Of a stretch of 34,421 nucleotides of DNA, positions 25,784 to 31,725 are shown piece by piece. Numbering within the stretch: position 1 is the stretch's first letter; each line of letters opens with the position of its first letter. The position numbers and the translations under genes are program-made. The notes beneath the pieces were generated by a model. The model searched no databases and was not told the origin of the DNA. It saw nothing but the letters and a program-made list of their open reading frames with translations. Where the stretch lies: the NCBI GenBank assembly GCA_946547105.1, contig CAMNOV010000015.1, positions 1-34,421 on the forward strand, in the 5' to 3' direction. The DNA is from an uncultured Clostridia bacterium (lineage in GTDB: Bacteria; Bacillota; Clostridia; Oscillospirales; Oscillospiraceae).

Positions 25784-26443
25784 TCAGATATGCACCGGTG
25801 CGTTGATGAGATAAGAATAGTAGGCGGCCTCGATCTCGTGCGCGTCCATCCTGCCGCTGAGAAAACTCTTCATCAGCTTGTCGAACAGCTGCACGTATTC
25901 GGAGATGGCCGCGGCCAGCTCCTCCGCCGTACAGTTCTTGTCCGGCGCGGCGAGGCTGCGCTCGAACTTGCCGTCGTACAGGGCGTAGCTGAGCCGCCGA
26001 CCGATCAGCGGCGCAAGGTGCGTGTCCTCCAGCCGCTTCCACAGCCGGAAAAACTCGGTCATTGCGGCCAGCAGCGGCGCGGACTGCGTGCGGAAGACGA
26101 CGCTGAGCGCGCCGATCGACTCGCCGCCGCTGCGGTAGAGCTCCACCTCGTACTTGATGGTGGGGCGGTACTTGTATTCCAGCGAGCTCTTGAGCGACAT
26201 CGACAGGCTGTTCGGCGCGAAGAAGGGCACCAGCTCCCGCGAGGGCGCCAGCAGCTGCTCGACGGCGGACAGCACGTCGCTGATGCGGCGCTCGGGCGTG
26301 GTGTAGCCGACGTACTCGGCCAGGATCTGGTTGATGAGGCTGGAGCGGTTGGCGCCCATGCGGTGGGCCATCGCGTCCACCTCGCGGACGACGTCCTCGC
26401 TGAGCATCAGGCTGTACAGAGTCTTTTTCATATCCCGGATCAT
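25784..26443 (-). CDS. Ribbon-helix-helix (CopG-like) domain protein, possible regulator
   Basis: In the 219-residue protein, residues 5-50 look like a ribbon-helix-helix DNA-binding fold: strand KKTLYSLMLS, helix EDVVREVDAMAHRMG, turn A-N-R-S-S, helix LINQILAEYV. The remaining 165 residues are mostly helical and match nothing I recognise; they may sense a ligand or form oligomers. Two starts are possible (26443 and 26431); the first has AAGGAAAGAG upstream. A consensus promoter and a 15-base palindrome over its -10 box suggest autoregulation. It is the gene upstream of clpB with no promoter between them, so it may control clpB. Confidence 0.78.
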   Translation of the reverse strand: MIRDMKKTLYSLMLSEDVVREVDAMAHRMGANRSSLINQILAEYVGYTTPERRISDVLSAVEQLLAPSRELVPFFAPNSLSMSLKSSLEYKYRPTIKYEVELYRSGGESIGALSVVFRTQSAPLLAAMTEFFRLWKRLEDTHLAPLIGRRLSYALYDGKFERSLAAPDKNCTAEELAAAISEYVQLFDKLMKSFLSGRMDAHEIEAAYYSYLINAPVHI

Positions 26444-26460
26444 CTCTTTCCTTGATATCT

Positions 26461-26475
26461 TATGGTAGTATCATA
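26461..26475. promoter_or_regulatory. Candidate operator over the -10 box of the RHH gene promoter
   Basis: TATGGTA-G-TATCATA is a 15-base inverted repeat with one mismatched pair and covers the -10 hexamer. RHH repressors bind short palindromes, so it is a plausible autoregulatory site; this is inference. Confidence 0.45.
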
Positions 26476-26498
26476 GCGCCGTCTGAAAACTTTGTCAA
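26470..26498 (-). promoter_or_regulatory. Promoter of the RHH gene (and probably clpB)
   Basis: On the minus strand TTGACA (26498-26493), 17-base spacer, TATGAT (26475-26470): a nearly perfect housekeeping promoter. AT-rich sequence with the palindrome ATTTATATAAAT lies just upstream and may act as an UP element. Confidence 0.82.
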
Positions 26499-26574
26499 TA
26501 GATTTATATAAATTTATTGCCGAATTATATGAACAAACTGAAAATAATTGCCGGGAAAAATTGCGCGTCCCGGC

Positions 26575-26603
26575 TTGATTTTTCCGGCGCGATTGGGTAT
26601 AAT
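26575..26603 (+). promoter_or_regulatory. tRNA-Ser promoter
   Basis: TTGATT (26575-26580), 17-base spacer, perfect TATAAT (26598-26603), 18 bases before the mature tRNA 5' end. Confidence 0.8.
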
Positions 26604-26621
26604 GGCACAGCAAGTGCATAT

Positions 26622-26712
26622 GGACAGGTATCGAAGCGGTCATAACGGCCCTGACTCGAAATCAGGTGTACCAGCAATGGTACCGTGGGTTCGAATCCCA
26701 CCCTGTCCGCCA
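26622..26712 (+). tRNA. tRNA-Ser (anticodon CGA)
   Basis: The acceptor stem GGACAGG pairs with CCTGTCC. The anticodon stem CCTGA/TCAGG holds loop CTCGAAA with anticodon CGA, which reads UCG. A long variable arm (GTACC-agcaat-GGTAC) marks a class II tRNA, as expected for serine. The T arm GTGGG-TTCGAAT-CCCAC, discriminator G and encoded CCA complete the gene. It is 91 bases long and has its own promoter and terminator. Confidence 0.96.
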
Positions 26713-26752
26713 AAACAAGAACTCCCCGCCTACGACGGGGAGTTCTTGTTTT
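26712..26752 (+). terminator. tRNA-Ser terminator
   Basis: Perfect 17-bp stem AAAACAAGAACTCCCCG (26712-26728) with CGGGGAGTTCTTGTTTT (26736-26752), loop CCTACGA. The T run is part of the stem, and the stem begins at the last base of CCA. Confidence 0.88.
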
Positions 26753-26763
26753 GGAAGATGATC

Positions 26764-26862
26764 GGGATTCGAAGGGCGCGGGAGTGAATGACGTGCCGGT
26801 GGCACGTCAGAGCCGCGCCCCGGCCCGCCCGCAGGCGGGGAATCCCACCCTGTCCGCCAAAA
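26764..26862 (+). repeat. T-arm-bounded hairpin unit A with tRNA-Ser 3' end
   Basis: It starts GGGATTCGAA (reverse complement of a T-loop) and ends in GGGGAATCCCACCCTGTCCGCCAAAA, whose 20 bases from GAATCCC through CCA equal the tRNA-Ser 3' end. Inside is a nested structure: GGGCGCGG (26774-26781) pairs with CCGCGCCC (26813-26820), around TGACGTGCC-ggt-GGCACGTCA (26789-26809), then CCCGCC-cgca-GGCGGG. There is no D arm or anticodon arm, so this is not a working tRNA. Confidence 0.7.
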
Positions 26863-26900
26863 GAAGAAGGCCCATCCGCAAGGATGGGCCTTCTTCTTTT
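26859..26900 (+). terminator. Second tRNA-type terminator, after unit A
   Basis: Perfect 19-bp stem AAAAGAAGAAGGCCCATCC (26859-26877), loop GCAA, GGATGGGCCTTCTTCTTTT (26882-26900). It begins at the final A of the CCA copy, as the true tRNA terminator does, but its sequence is different. Confidence 0.82.
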
Positions 26901-26910
26901 GGCATACTCA

Positions 26911-27008
26911 GAGGGGATTCGAACGGGAGCGGTGTAAGAAAACATGCCGGTGGCATGTTTTCCCCGCGACCTGGCCTCCGCCGCAGCGGAGGTCGAATCC
27001 CACCCGTC
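26911..27008 (+). repeat. T-arm-bounded hairpin unit B
   Basis: It starts GAGGGGATTCGAACGGG and ends GGTCGAATCCCACCCG. The core is AAAACATGCC-ggt-GGCATGTTTT (26939-26961), followed by CCTCCGC-cgca-GCGGAGG. It shares the plan of unit A (T-loop complement, a hairpin with loop GGT, a hairpin with loop CGCA, T-loop sequence) but the stem sequences differ. The CCA and terminator are absent; bases 27009-27058 that follow hold nothing recognisable. Confidence 0.65.
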
Positions 27009-27058
27009 GTGATGAACCCAAAATCCTAAAATCCGCACGCTTTTCCCGGTACTGAAAA

Positions 27059-27122
27059 GTGGCACGTCAGAGCCGCGCCCCGGCCCGCCCGCAGGCGGGG
27101 AATCCCACCCTGTCCGCCAAAA
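27059..27122 (+). repeat. Truncated copy C of unit A
   Basis: These 64 bases are identical to 26799-26862, exactly 260 bases upstream. The copy begins in the loop of unit A's inner hairpin and includes the tRNA-Ser 3' end with CCA. The 5' half of the unit is missing. Confidence 0.85.
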
Positions 27123-27123
27123 A

Positions 27124-27150
27124 GAAACACCCGGCTTGTCCGGGTGTTTT
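27124..27150. terminator. Third terminator of the tRNA array, shared with hutD
   Basis: GAAACACCCGG (27124-27134), loop CTTGT, CCGGGTGTTTT (27140-27150). On the minus strand the hairpin is followed by TTTCTTTTT, so it can also end hutD transcripts. Confidence 0.82.
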
Positions 27151-27168
27151 CCTGATTCAGATGTCCGA

Positions 27169-27753
27169 TCAGATCCGCCGCATCCGGCAGAGCATCAACG
27201 AAGCGCCGTTCGCCGCGCGCAGAGACAGTGCGTGATCGCCGCTGCAGAGCAGGCTCTCGCCGCAGCGCAGTTCAAGCTGCTCCGTGTCGACCGTGACCGT
27301 GCAGGCGCCCTCTGCTGCATAAAGCAGCACTTGCTCCGCACCTTCCGTCGTGAGCGCCCGCCGCTCCCCAGCATCGAGAAATACGGCCTCCATCGAGCCT
27401 TCCGCCCGGCCGTGGCGCAGCATCAGGTTAAAGTCGGTGCAGCGGCCGAGACTGTGCGTCCGCTCGCCGCCGGAAAAGGCGTGCACCTCATAGGGCCGCA
27501 GCTTGATCGGCGCGCCGCCGCCGTGCGTGAGCGTGATCCCGCCGCGCAGCGTCGCGATCAGCCGCTCATAATCCGGCAGCGCCGTGAAGTCGGACTCGTC
27601 CAGCTCCACCGTCGCGGAGCTGACGCGCCAGAGAAAGTCCCGCGCGGTGTATGTTGCGCCCGTCGGCGCGATCAGCAGCTGCGTGGTCGTTCCACCGCTC
27701 CATACCGAGCGTACGTAGTCCGCCGGCGTCCGTTTTTCCCAGGTTCCTCTCAT
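27169..27753 (-). CDS. hutD: HutD family protein
   Basis: The 194-residue cupin-fold protein of the HutD/Ves family (PF05962) shows conserved N-terminal residues WSGGTTTQLLIAP and DFLWRVSSATVE, a LPDYERLI segment and LTHGG. HutD is linked to histidine utilisation in Pseudomonas and its biochemical role is still unclear. No hut genes are nearby, so a link to histidine catabolism is not supported here. GGAGG precedes the ATG. It is transcribed divergently from ohrR. Confidence 0.88.
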   Translation of the reverse strand: MRGTWEKRTPADYVRSVWSGGTTTQLLIAPTGATYTARDFLWRVSSATVELDESDFTALPDYERLIATLRGGITLTHGGGAPIKLRPYEVHAFSGGERTHSLGRCTDFNLMLRHGRAEGSMEAVFLDAGERRALTTEGAEQVLLYAAEGACTVTVDTEQLELRCGESLLCSGDHALSLRAANGASLMLCRMRRI

Positions 27754-27783
27754 GTTCTGCCTCCGTATACCCTTTTCACCGCT

Positions 27784-27812
27784 ATCTTAGCACAAACAGA
27801 TCAAAACAGCAA
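27784..27812 (-). promoter_or_regulatory. Candidate hutD promoter
   Basis: On the minus strand TTGCTG (27812-27807), 17-base spacer, TAAGAT (27789-27784). Spacing is ideal but the -35 matches consensus only at TTG. Confidence 0.4.
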
Positions 27813-27829
27813 ATCGGCTGAAAAACAAC

Positions 27830-27858
27830 TTGACAAGCTGAAATATATTTGATACAAT
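27830..27858 (+). promoter_or_regulatory. ohrR-gpx promoter
   Basis: TTGACA (27830-27835), 17-base spacer, TACAAT (27853-27858). The -10 lies inside a perfect palindrome, consistent with repression by the adjacent regulator. Confidence 0.82.
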
Positions 27859-27864
27859 ATATTT
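27841..27864. promoter_or_regulatory. Palindromic operator for OhrR/MarR
   Basis: AAATATATT (27841-27849), six-base centre, AATATATTT (27856-27864): perfect 9-base arms overlapping the -10 box. AT-rich palindromes of this kind are known OhrR/MarR sites, and the regulator gene starts 28 bases downstream. Confidence 0.72.
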
Positions 27865-27892
27865 GCATCAAACAAAGGGAGGAGGAAGCGCT

Positions 27893-28351
27893 ATGGAATA
27901 CCGGGAAGATGAGGCCATGAAGCTGGCCAATCAGCTCTGTTTTCCGCTGTATGCGGCCGCACGGAACGTGACGGGTCTGTACACGCCCTGGCTCAAGCCC
28001 CTGGGGCTGACCTATACGCAGTATATCGCGCTGCTGGTGCTGTGGGAGCAGGACGGCCTGACCGTGGGCGAGATTGGCGAGAAGCTGATGCTCGACAACG
28101 GGACGCTTTCTCCGCTGCTGAAAAAGCTGGAGCAGGCGGGCGTCGTGCAGCGGCAGCGCAGCCGCGCGGACGAGCGCGTGGTCGTTGTAACACTGACGGA
28201 GGAAGGCCGCGCCCTGCGGGAAAAGGCGAAGGACGTTCCCGCCAAGGTGGCCGGCTGCATCGATCTGCCGCCCGAAAAGGCGCAGGCGCTGTACGCGCTG
28301 CTCTACGAGCTGCTGGACAATCAGAAGAATAAACCATTGAAAGGAGAATAA
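27893..28351 (+). CDS. ohrR: MarR family organic-peroxide sensor, OhrR type
   Basis: The 152-residue winged-helix repressor closely follows OhrR. LANQLCFPLYAAARN carries the reactive Cys16, followed by LGLTYTQYIALLVLWEQDGLTVGEIGEKL, then the DNA-binding helix LDNGTLSPLLKKLEQAG and the wing R-S-R-A-D-E-R. A second cysteine, Cys122, is about 106 residues on, close to the Cys22-Cys127 spacing of the two-cysteine Xanthomonas OhrR. A disulfide switch is therefore likely. An in-frame TTG at 27863 lies within the operator; the ATG at 27893, with GGGAGGAGG upstream, is the start. It precedes a glutathione peroxidase gene, the likely target. Confidence 0.9.
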   Translation: MEYREDEAMKLANQLCFPLYAAARNVTGLYTPWLKPLGLTYTQYIALLVLWEQDGLTVGEIGEKLMLDNGTLSPLLKKLEQAGVVQRQRSRADERVVVVTLTEEGRALREKAKDVPAKVAGCIDLPPEKAQALYALLYELLDNQKNKPLKGE

Positions 28352-28900
28352 ATGATGAAAACAGTGTACGATTTTACGGTGAAGGACCGGCAGGGCAAGG
28401 AGCACAGCCTGTCGGAGTATCAGGGCAAGGTGCTGCTCATCGTCAACACGGCGACCGGCTGCGGCTTCACCCCGCATTATGAGCCGCTGGAGGCCATGTA
28501 CAAGGAGATGAAGGAGCAGGGCCTGGAGATCCTGGACTTCCCCTGCAACCAGTTTGCCAACCAGGCGCCCGGCGATGACGAAGAGATCCACCAGTTCTGC
28601 ACGCTGAAATTCGGCACGGAGTTTCCGCAGTTCGCAAAGATCGACGTCAACGGCGAGACCGCCGATCCGCTTTTTGCTTACCTCGCCACGGAAAAGCCCT
28701 TCGAGGGCTTCGGCAAGGGCCTGAAGAACGCGGCGCTGAACAAGTTCGCGGACATGAACAACAAGCAGTACGGCGATAAGGCCTACATCAAATGGAACTT
28801 CACGAAATTCCTCGTCGACCGCGAGGGCAAGGTCGTCGCGCGCTTTGAGCCGACCGTGGACATGAAGGACGTCCGCAGCGCCGTCGCCGCCGCTCTTTAA
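28352..28900 (+). CDS. Glutathione peroxidase family (thiol peroxidase-like) protein
   Basis: The 182-residue thioredoxin-fold peroxidase reduces peroxides in the cytoplasm. The catalytic motif NTATGCGFTPHYEPLE has a cysteine (Cys37) rather than selenocysteine. The family blocks FPCNQFANQ (Cys65) and IKWNFTKFLVDREG, with the active-site Gln and Trp, are present. Many bacterial Cys-type members use thioredoxin rather than glutathione, which is likely here too. ATGATG gives two possible starts, 28352 and 28355, after AAGGAG. It directly follows ohrR and probably replaces OhrA as the peroxide-detoxifying partner. Confidence 0.93.
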   Translation: MMKTVYDFTVKDRQGKEHSLSEYQGKVLLIVNTATGCGFTPHYEPLEAMYKEMKEQGLEILDFPCNQFANQAPGDDEEIHQFCTLKFGTEFPQFAKIDVNGETADPLFAYLATEKPFEGFGKGLKNAALNKFADMNNKQYGDKAYIKWNFTKFLVDREGKVVARFEPTVDMKDVRSAVAAAL

Positions 28901-28927
28901 TTCATCAAAGGAGAGAACGAAGCAGGA

Positions 28928-30079
28928 ATGAGCAGGGTACAGGAAGCAGAAGCAGGGATCGGAGCGCAGAGCTCCCGGGAAAAAACGATCATCAAAACCA
29001 GCATCATCGGCATTGCCGCCAATGTGTTTCTCGCCGCCTTCAAGGCGGCCGTCGGCCTGATGACCAACTCCATCGCCATCGTGCTCGATGCGGTCAACAA
29101 CATCTCCGATGCGGGCAGCTCGCTGATCACCATCATCGGCACCAAGCTGGCCGGCCGTGAGCCGGACAAGAAGCATCCCTTCGGCTACGGGCGCATCGAG
29201 TACCTGAGCGCGATGATCATCTCCGTGATCGTTCTGTATGCGGGCATCACCTCTTTTGTGGAATCTGTCAAGCAGATCATCCATCCCGAGACGCCGGACT
29301 ACACGGTCGTTTCGCTCGTCATCGTCGCCGTCGCGGTGGTCGTGAAGATCCTGCTCGGGCGCTATGTCAAAGGCGTCGGCGTCAGGGTGAATTCGGATTC
29401 TCTCATCAACTCCGGCGAGGACGCCACTCTCGACTCCGTGATCTCGGCCTCCACGCTGGTCGCGGCGGGCATTTTCCTGCTCTTCCGCGTGTCGCTGGAG
29501 GCCTGGCTCGGCGCGATCATCTCCCTTGTCATCATCAAGTCCGGCGTGGAAATGATGAAGGACACGATCTCCCAGCTGCTCGGGGAGCGCAACGACGTGG
29601 AGCTCGCCAGAAGCATCAAGCAGACCGTCACGAGCTTCCCGGACGTGCAGGGTGCCTACGACCTGGTCCTCAACAACTACGGGCCCGACACCTGGAACGG
29701 CTCCATCCACATCGAGGTGCCGGACACCTATTCGGCCGACCGCCTGGACCAGCTGCTGCGTGATATCCAGGTGGAGGTCGCGCAGAAGCATCAGGTCATC
29801 CTCACGGCCATCGGCGTCTACTCGGTGAACACGAAGGACGCGGAGACCATCGAAGCCAAGAAAAAGCTGCTGGAGATCGTCTTCGCCCATCCCCACGTCA
29901 AGCAGCTGCACGGCTTCTATCTGATCAAGGACAAGAAGACCATGCGCTTCGACCTGGTCATCAGCTTTGACGCGCCGGACCGCCGCGCCGTGTACGAGGA
30001 AGTGATGGCCGACGTGCAGAAAGCCTTCCCGGACTATACGCTGCAGGGCGCCATGGACACGGACTTCGCGGAAGAATAA
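28928..30079 (+). CDS. Cation diffusion facilitator family transporter
   Basis: The 383-residue inner-membrane metal/H+ antiporter has six predicted helices (residues about 20-215) and a C-terminal ferredoxin-like cytoplasmic domain (about 220-310), plus an extra region of about 70 residues. The membrane site reads LDAVNNISD in helix 2 and EDATLD (D-x-x-x-D) in helix 5, where zinc exporters have H-x-x-x-D. An Asp-only site is associated with manganese or iron export, but specificity is not certain. AAAGGAGA lies 13 bases before the ATG, so the start is slightly uncertain. It may be co-transcribed with the peroxide genes; metal efflux and peroxide defence are commonly linked. Confidence 0.92.
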   Translation: MSRVQEAEAGIGAQSSREKTIIKTSIIGIAANVFLAAFKAAVGLMTNSIAIVLDAVNNISDAGSSLITIIGTKLAGREPDKKHPFGYGRIEYLSAMIISVIVLYAGITSFVESVKQIIHPETPDYTVVSLVIVAVAVVVKILLGRYVKGVGVRVNSDSLINSGEDATLDSVISASTLVAAGIFLLFRVSLEAWLGAIISLVIIKSGVEMMKDTISQLLGERNDVELARSIKQTVTSFPDVQGAYDLVLNNYGPDTWNGSIHIEVPDTYSADRLDQLLRDIQVEVAQKHQVILTAIGVYSVNTKDAETIEAKKKLLEIVFAHPHVKQLHGFYLIKDKKTMRFDLVISFDAPDRRAVYEEVMADVQKAFPDYTLQGAMDTDFAEE

Positions 30080-30104
30080 GCGGGCACGAACCGATCAACA
30101 GCAA

Positions 30105-30145
30105 GCTCCCCTCCGCCGCATCCCGGCGGAGGGGAGCCTTTGCTT
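30105..30145 (+). terminator. Terminator after the cation transporter
   Basis: Perfect 13-bp stem GCTCCCCTCCGCC (30105-30117), seven-base loop, GGCGGAGGGGAGC (30125-30137), then CTTTGCTTT. Confidence 0.82.
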
Positions 30146-30167
30146 TGCCGCGCGGCGCAAAGAGGCC

Positions 30168-30197
30168 TTGACGCGGCGCCCGCCCTTTCCGTATAAT
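30168..30197 (+). promoter_or_regulatory. Promoter of the deoxyribosyltransferase-like gene
   Basis: TTGACG (30168-30173), 18-base spacer, perfect TATAAT (30192-30197). Confidence 0.78.
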
Positions 30198-30285
30198 ACA
30201 GGCAGAAAGTCGAACAGCCAAAAAGCCGGGGCTGATTTGACCGCGCCTCTTCCCGGCGCGGCCCGGACAGAAGGAGAACAGATCC

Positions 30286-30714
30286 ATGGACAAGAGAAAG
30301 ATCTACATTGCGGCGCCGCTTTTCTCCGAAGGGGAGCGCGCCTTCAACGAGCGCATCGACGCGATCCTCCGCGCCTGCGGACACGAGACCTTCCTGCCCC
30401 AGCGGGAGGGCGGCTGCGTGGCCGATCTGCCGGAGACAATCGAGGGCCTGCCCAAGCGGCAGTATCTCTTCCGGCTCGACTGCGCGCACATGGACTGGTG
30501 CGACACGCTGCTGTTCCTGTTCGACGGGCGCGTGCCCGACGAGGGCGCCTGCTTCGAGCTGGGCTACTGCTTTGCCAAAGGGAAGCGCTGCATCGGTTAC
30601 AAGACGGACGCCCGGAGCTTTATCGACGGCTTTGACAACGTGATGCTGCACGGCGCGCCGGAAACGGTGCTGCACAGCGAACAAGAGCTGCGCGCCTTCT
30701 TCACGCTCGGCTGA
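30286..30714 (+). CDS. Nucleoside 2-deoxyribosyltransferase-like protein
   Basis: The 142-residue protein belongs to the nucleoside 2-deoxyribosyltransferase family (PF05014), which moves deoxyribose between bases or hydrolyses nucleotide glycosidic bonds in salvage. The N-terminal KIYIAAPLFSEGE and the region PDEGACFELGYCFAKGK, with the likely nucleophilic Glu and the conserved E-L-G-Y, define the family. FDNVML near the end also fits. The substrate cannot be told from the sequence. AGAAGGAGA precedes the ATG. It has its own promoter, and a hydrolase gene follows 31 bases later. Confidence 0.88.
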   Translation: MDKRKIYIAAPLFSEGERAFNERIDAILRACGHETFLPQREGGCVADLPETIEGLPKRQYLFRLDCAHMDWCDTLLFLFDGRVPDEGACFELGYCFAKGKRCIGYKTDARSFIDGFDNVMLHGAPETVLHSEQELRAFFTLG

Positions 30715-30745
30715 GCGAAAAACAGCAAAGGGAGGAAACGCTGCT

Positions 30746-31549
30746 GTGAGTATTCCGATTGAAACCGTCCGCACCGGGACCTTCACCATGGACTATTTCC
30801 GCTTCGGAAGGGGCAGCCGGACGCTGGTCATCCTGCCGGGACTGAGCGTCCAGAGCGTCATGCCGGCCGCCGACGCGGTGGCCGAGGCCTACCGGGCGCT
30901 CGAGGATGACTTCACGATCTATCTCTTCGACCGCCGCGCGAACCTGCCCCCGGTCTACACCGTGCACGACATGGCGCGCGATACCGCGGCGGCCTTCCGG
31001 ACCCTCGGGCTGGAGCGGGTCTGCCTGTTCGGCGCGTCCCAGGGCGGCATGATCGCGCTGGTGATCGCGCTGGAATACCCGGAGCTGGTCGACAAGCTGG
31101 TGCTCGGCTCCAGCTCCGCCCACGTCCGGGAGGAGCAGTTCCGGGTGCTGGAATCCTGGATCGACCTGGCTGCGAAGAAGGATCGGGCCGGGCTGTATCT
31201 GGCCTTCGGGCGCGAGATCTACCCGCCGGCAGTCTTCGAACAGTGCAGGGAAAGCCTGCTCGCCGCCGCTGAAACGGTGACGGACGAGGATCTGGCGCGC
31301 TTCATCATCCTGGCTGAGGGCACACGGGGCTTCAACGTGGTGCCGGAGCTGGACAGGATCCGCTGCCCGGTGCTGGCGCTCGGCGTCTATGAGGACCGGG
31401 TCCTGGATTCGGACGCCACGATGGAGATCGCGGAGAAGCTGGACGCGCGGCCGGATTTTCGCCTGTACATGTATATCGGCTACGGCCATGCCGCCTTCGA
31501 TACCGCCCCGGATTACCGGGAGCGGATCCTGCGCTTCCTGAACAGCTGA
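30746..31549 (+). CDS. Alpha/beta hydrolase fold protein
   Basis: The 267-residue soluble hydrolase has the nucleophile elbow GASQGGM (Ser about residue 97), a likely acid in VYEDRVLDSDA (about 213-223) and the catalytic His in YGHAAFD (about 251). The oxyanion strand LVILPGL lies at the N-terminus. The catalytic triad is therefore intact, but the substrate is unknown. The start is GTG with GGGAGG ten bases upstream. It probably shares a transcript with the preceding deoxyribosyltransferase-like gene and ends before a strong terminator. Confidence 0.88.
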   Translation: MSIPIETVRTGTFTMDYFRFGRGSRTLVILPGLSVQSVMPAADAVAEAYRALEDDFTIYLFDRRANLPPVYTVHDMARDTAAAFRTLGLERVCLFGASQGGMIALVIALEYPELVDKLVLGSSSAHVREEQFRVLESWIDLAAKKDRAGLYLAFGREIYPPAVFEQCRESLLAAAETVTDEDLARFIILAEGTRGFNVVPELDRIRCPVLALGVYEDRVLDSDATMEIAEKLDARPDFRLYMYIGYGHAAFDTAPDYRERILRFLNS

Positions 31550-31580
31550 CGCGGAAAAAGCCCTGGCTATCGGCTCGTAG

Positions 31581-31602
31581 GGGCTGCCGCCCCCGGCAGC
31601 CC
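31581..31602. repeat. GC-rich hairpin in the intergenic gap
   Basis: GGGCTGCCG (31581-31589), loop CCCC, CGGCAGCCC (31594-31602). There is no T tract, so it is not a terminator by itself; it may be a short repetitive extragenic palindrome. Confidence 0.4.
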
Positions 31603-31624
31603 GGCGGGAAGACCCAAATGATCA

Positions 31625-31673
31625 AAAAACTCCGGCGAATTCGGACCTTGAAGCCGTTTTCGCCGGAGTTTTT
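31625..31673. terminator. Bidirectional terminator between the hydrolase and EFR1 genes
   Basis: Perfect 15-bp stem AAAAACTCCGGCGAA (31625-31639) with TTCGCCGGAGTTTTT (31659-31673), 19-base loop. T runs lie at the 3' end on both strands, fitting convergent genes. Confidence 0.82.
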
Positions 31674-31725
31674 CCGTTTGTTTTCTGCTGCGCGGGCTGT
31701 TTTCACAGTCCCTTTTGCGCCGACA

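Noticed and set aside
25622-25784. CIRCE or CtsR operator upstream of clpB.
   Set aside because: No TTAGCACTC inverted repeat and no CtsR heptad repeat could be found; the interval is filled by the hairpin repeat.
26764-27122. Extra tRNA-Ser genes or a CRISPR array.
   Set aside because: Units A to C lack D, anticodon and variable arms, so they are not tRNAs. There are only two to three unequal units with no regular spacers and no cas genes, so it is not CRISPR.
28352-28900. Selenocysteine in the glutathione peroxidase.
   Set aside because: The catalytic position is encoded by a normal cysteine codon (TGC); there is no in-frame TGA.
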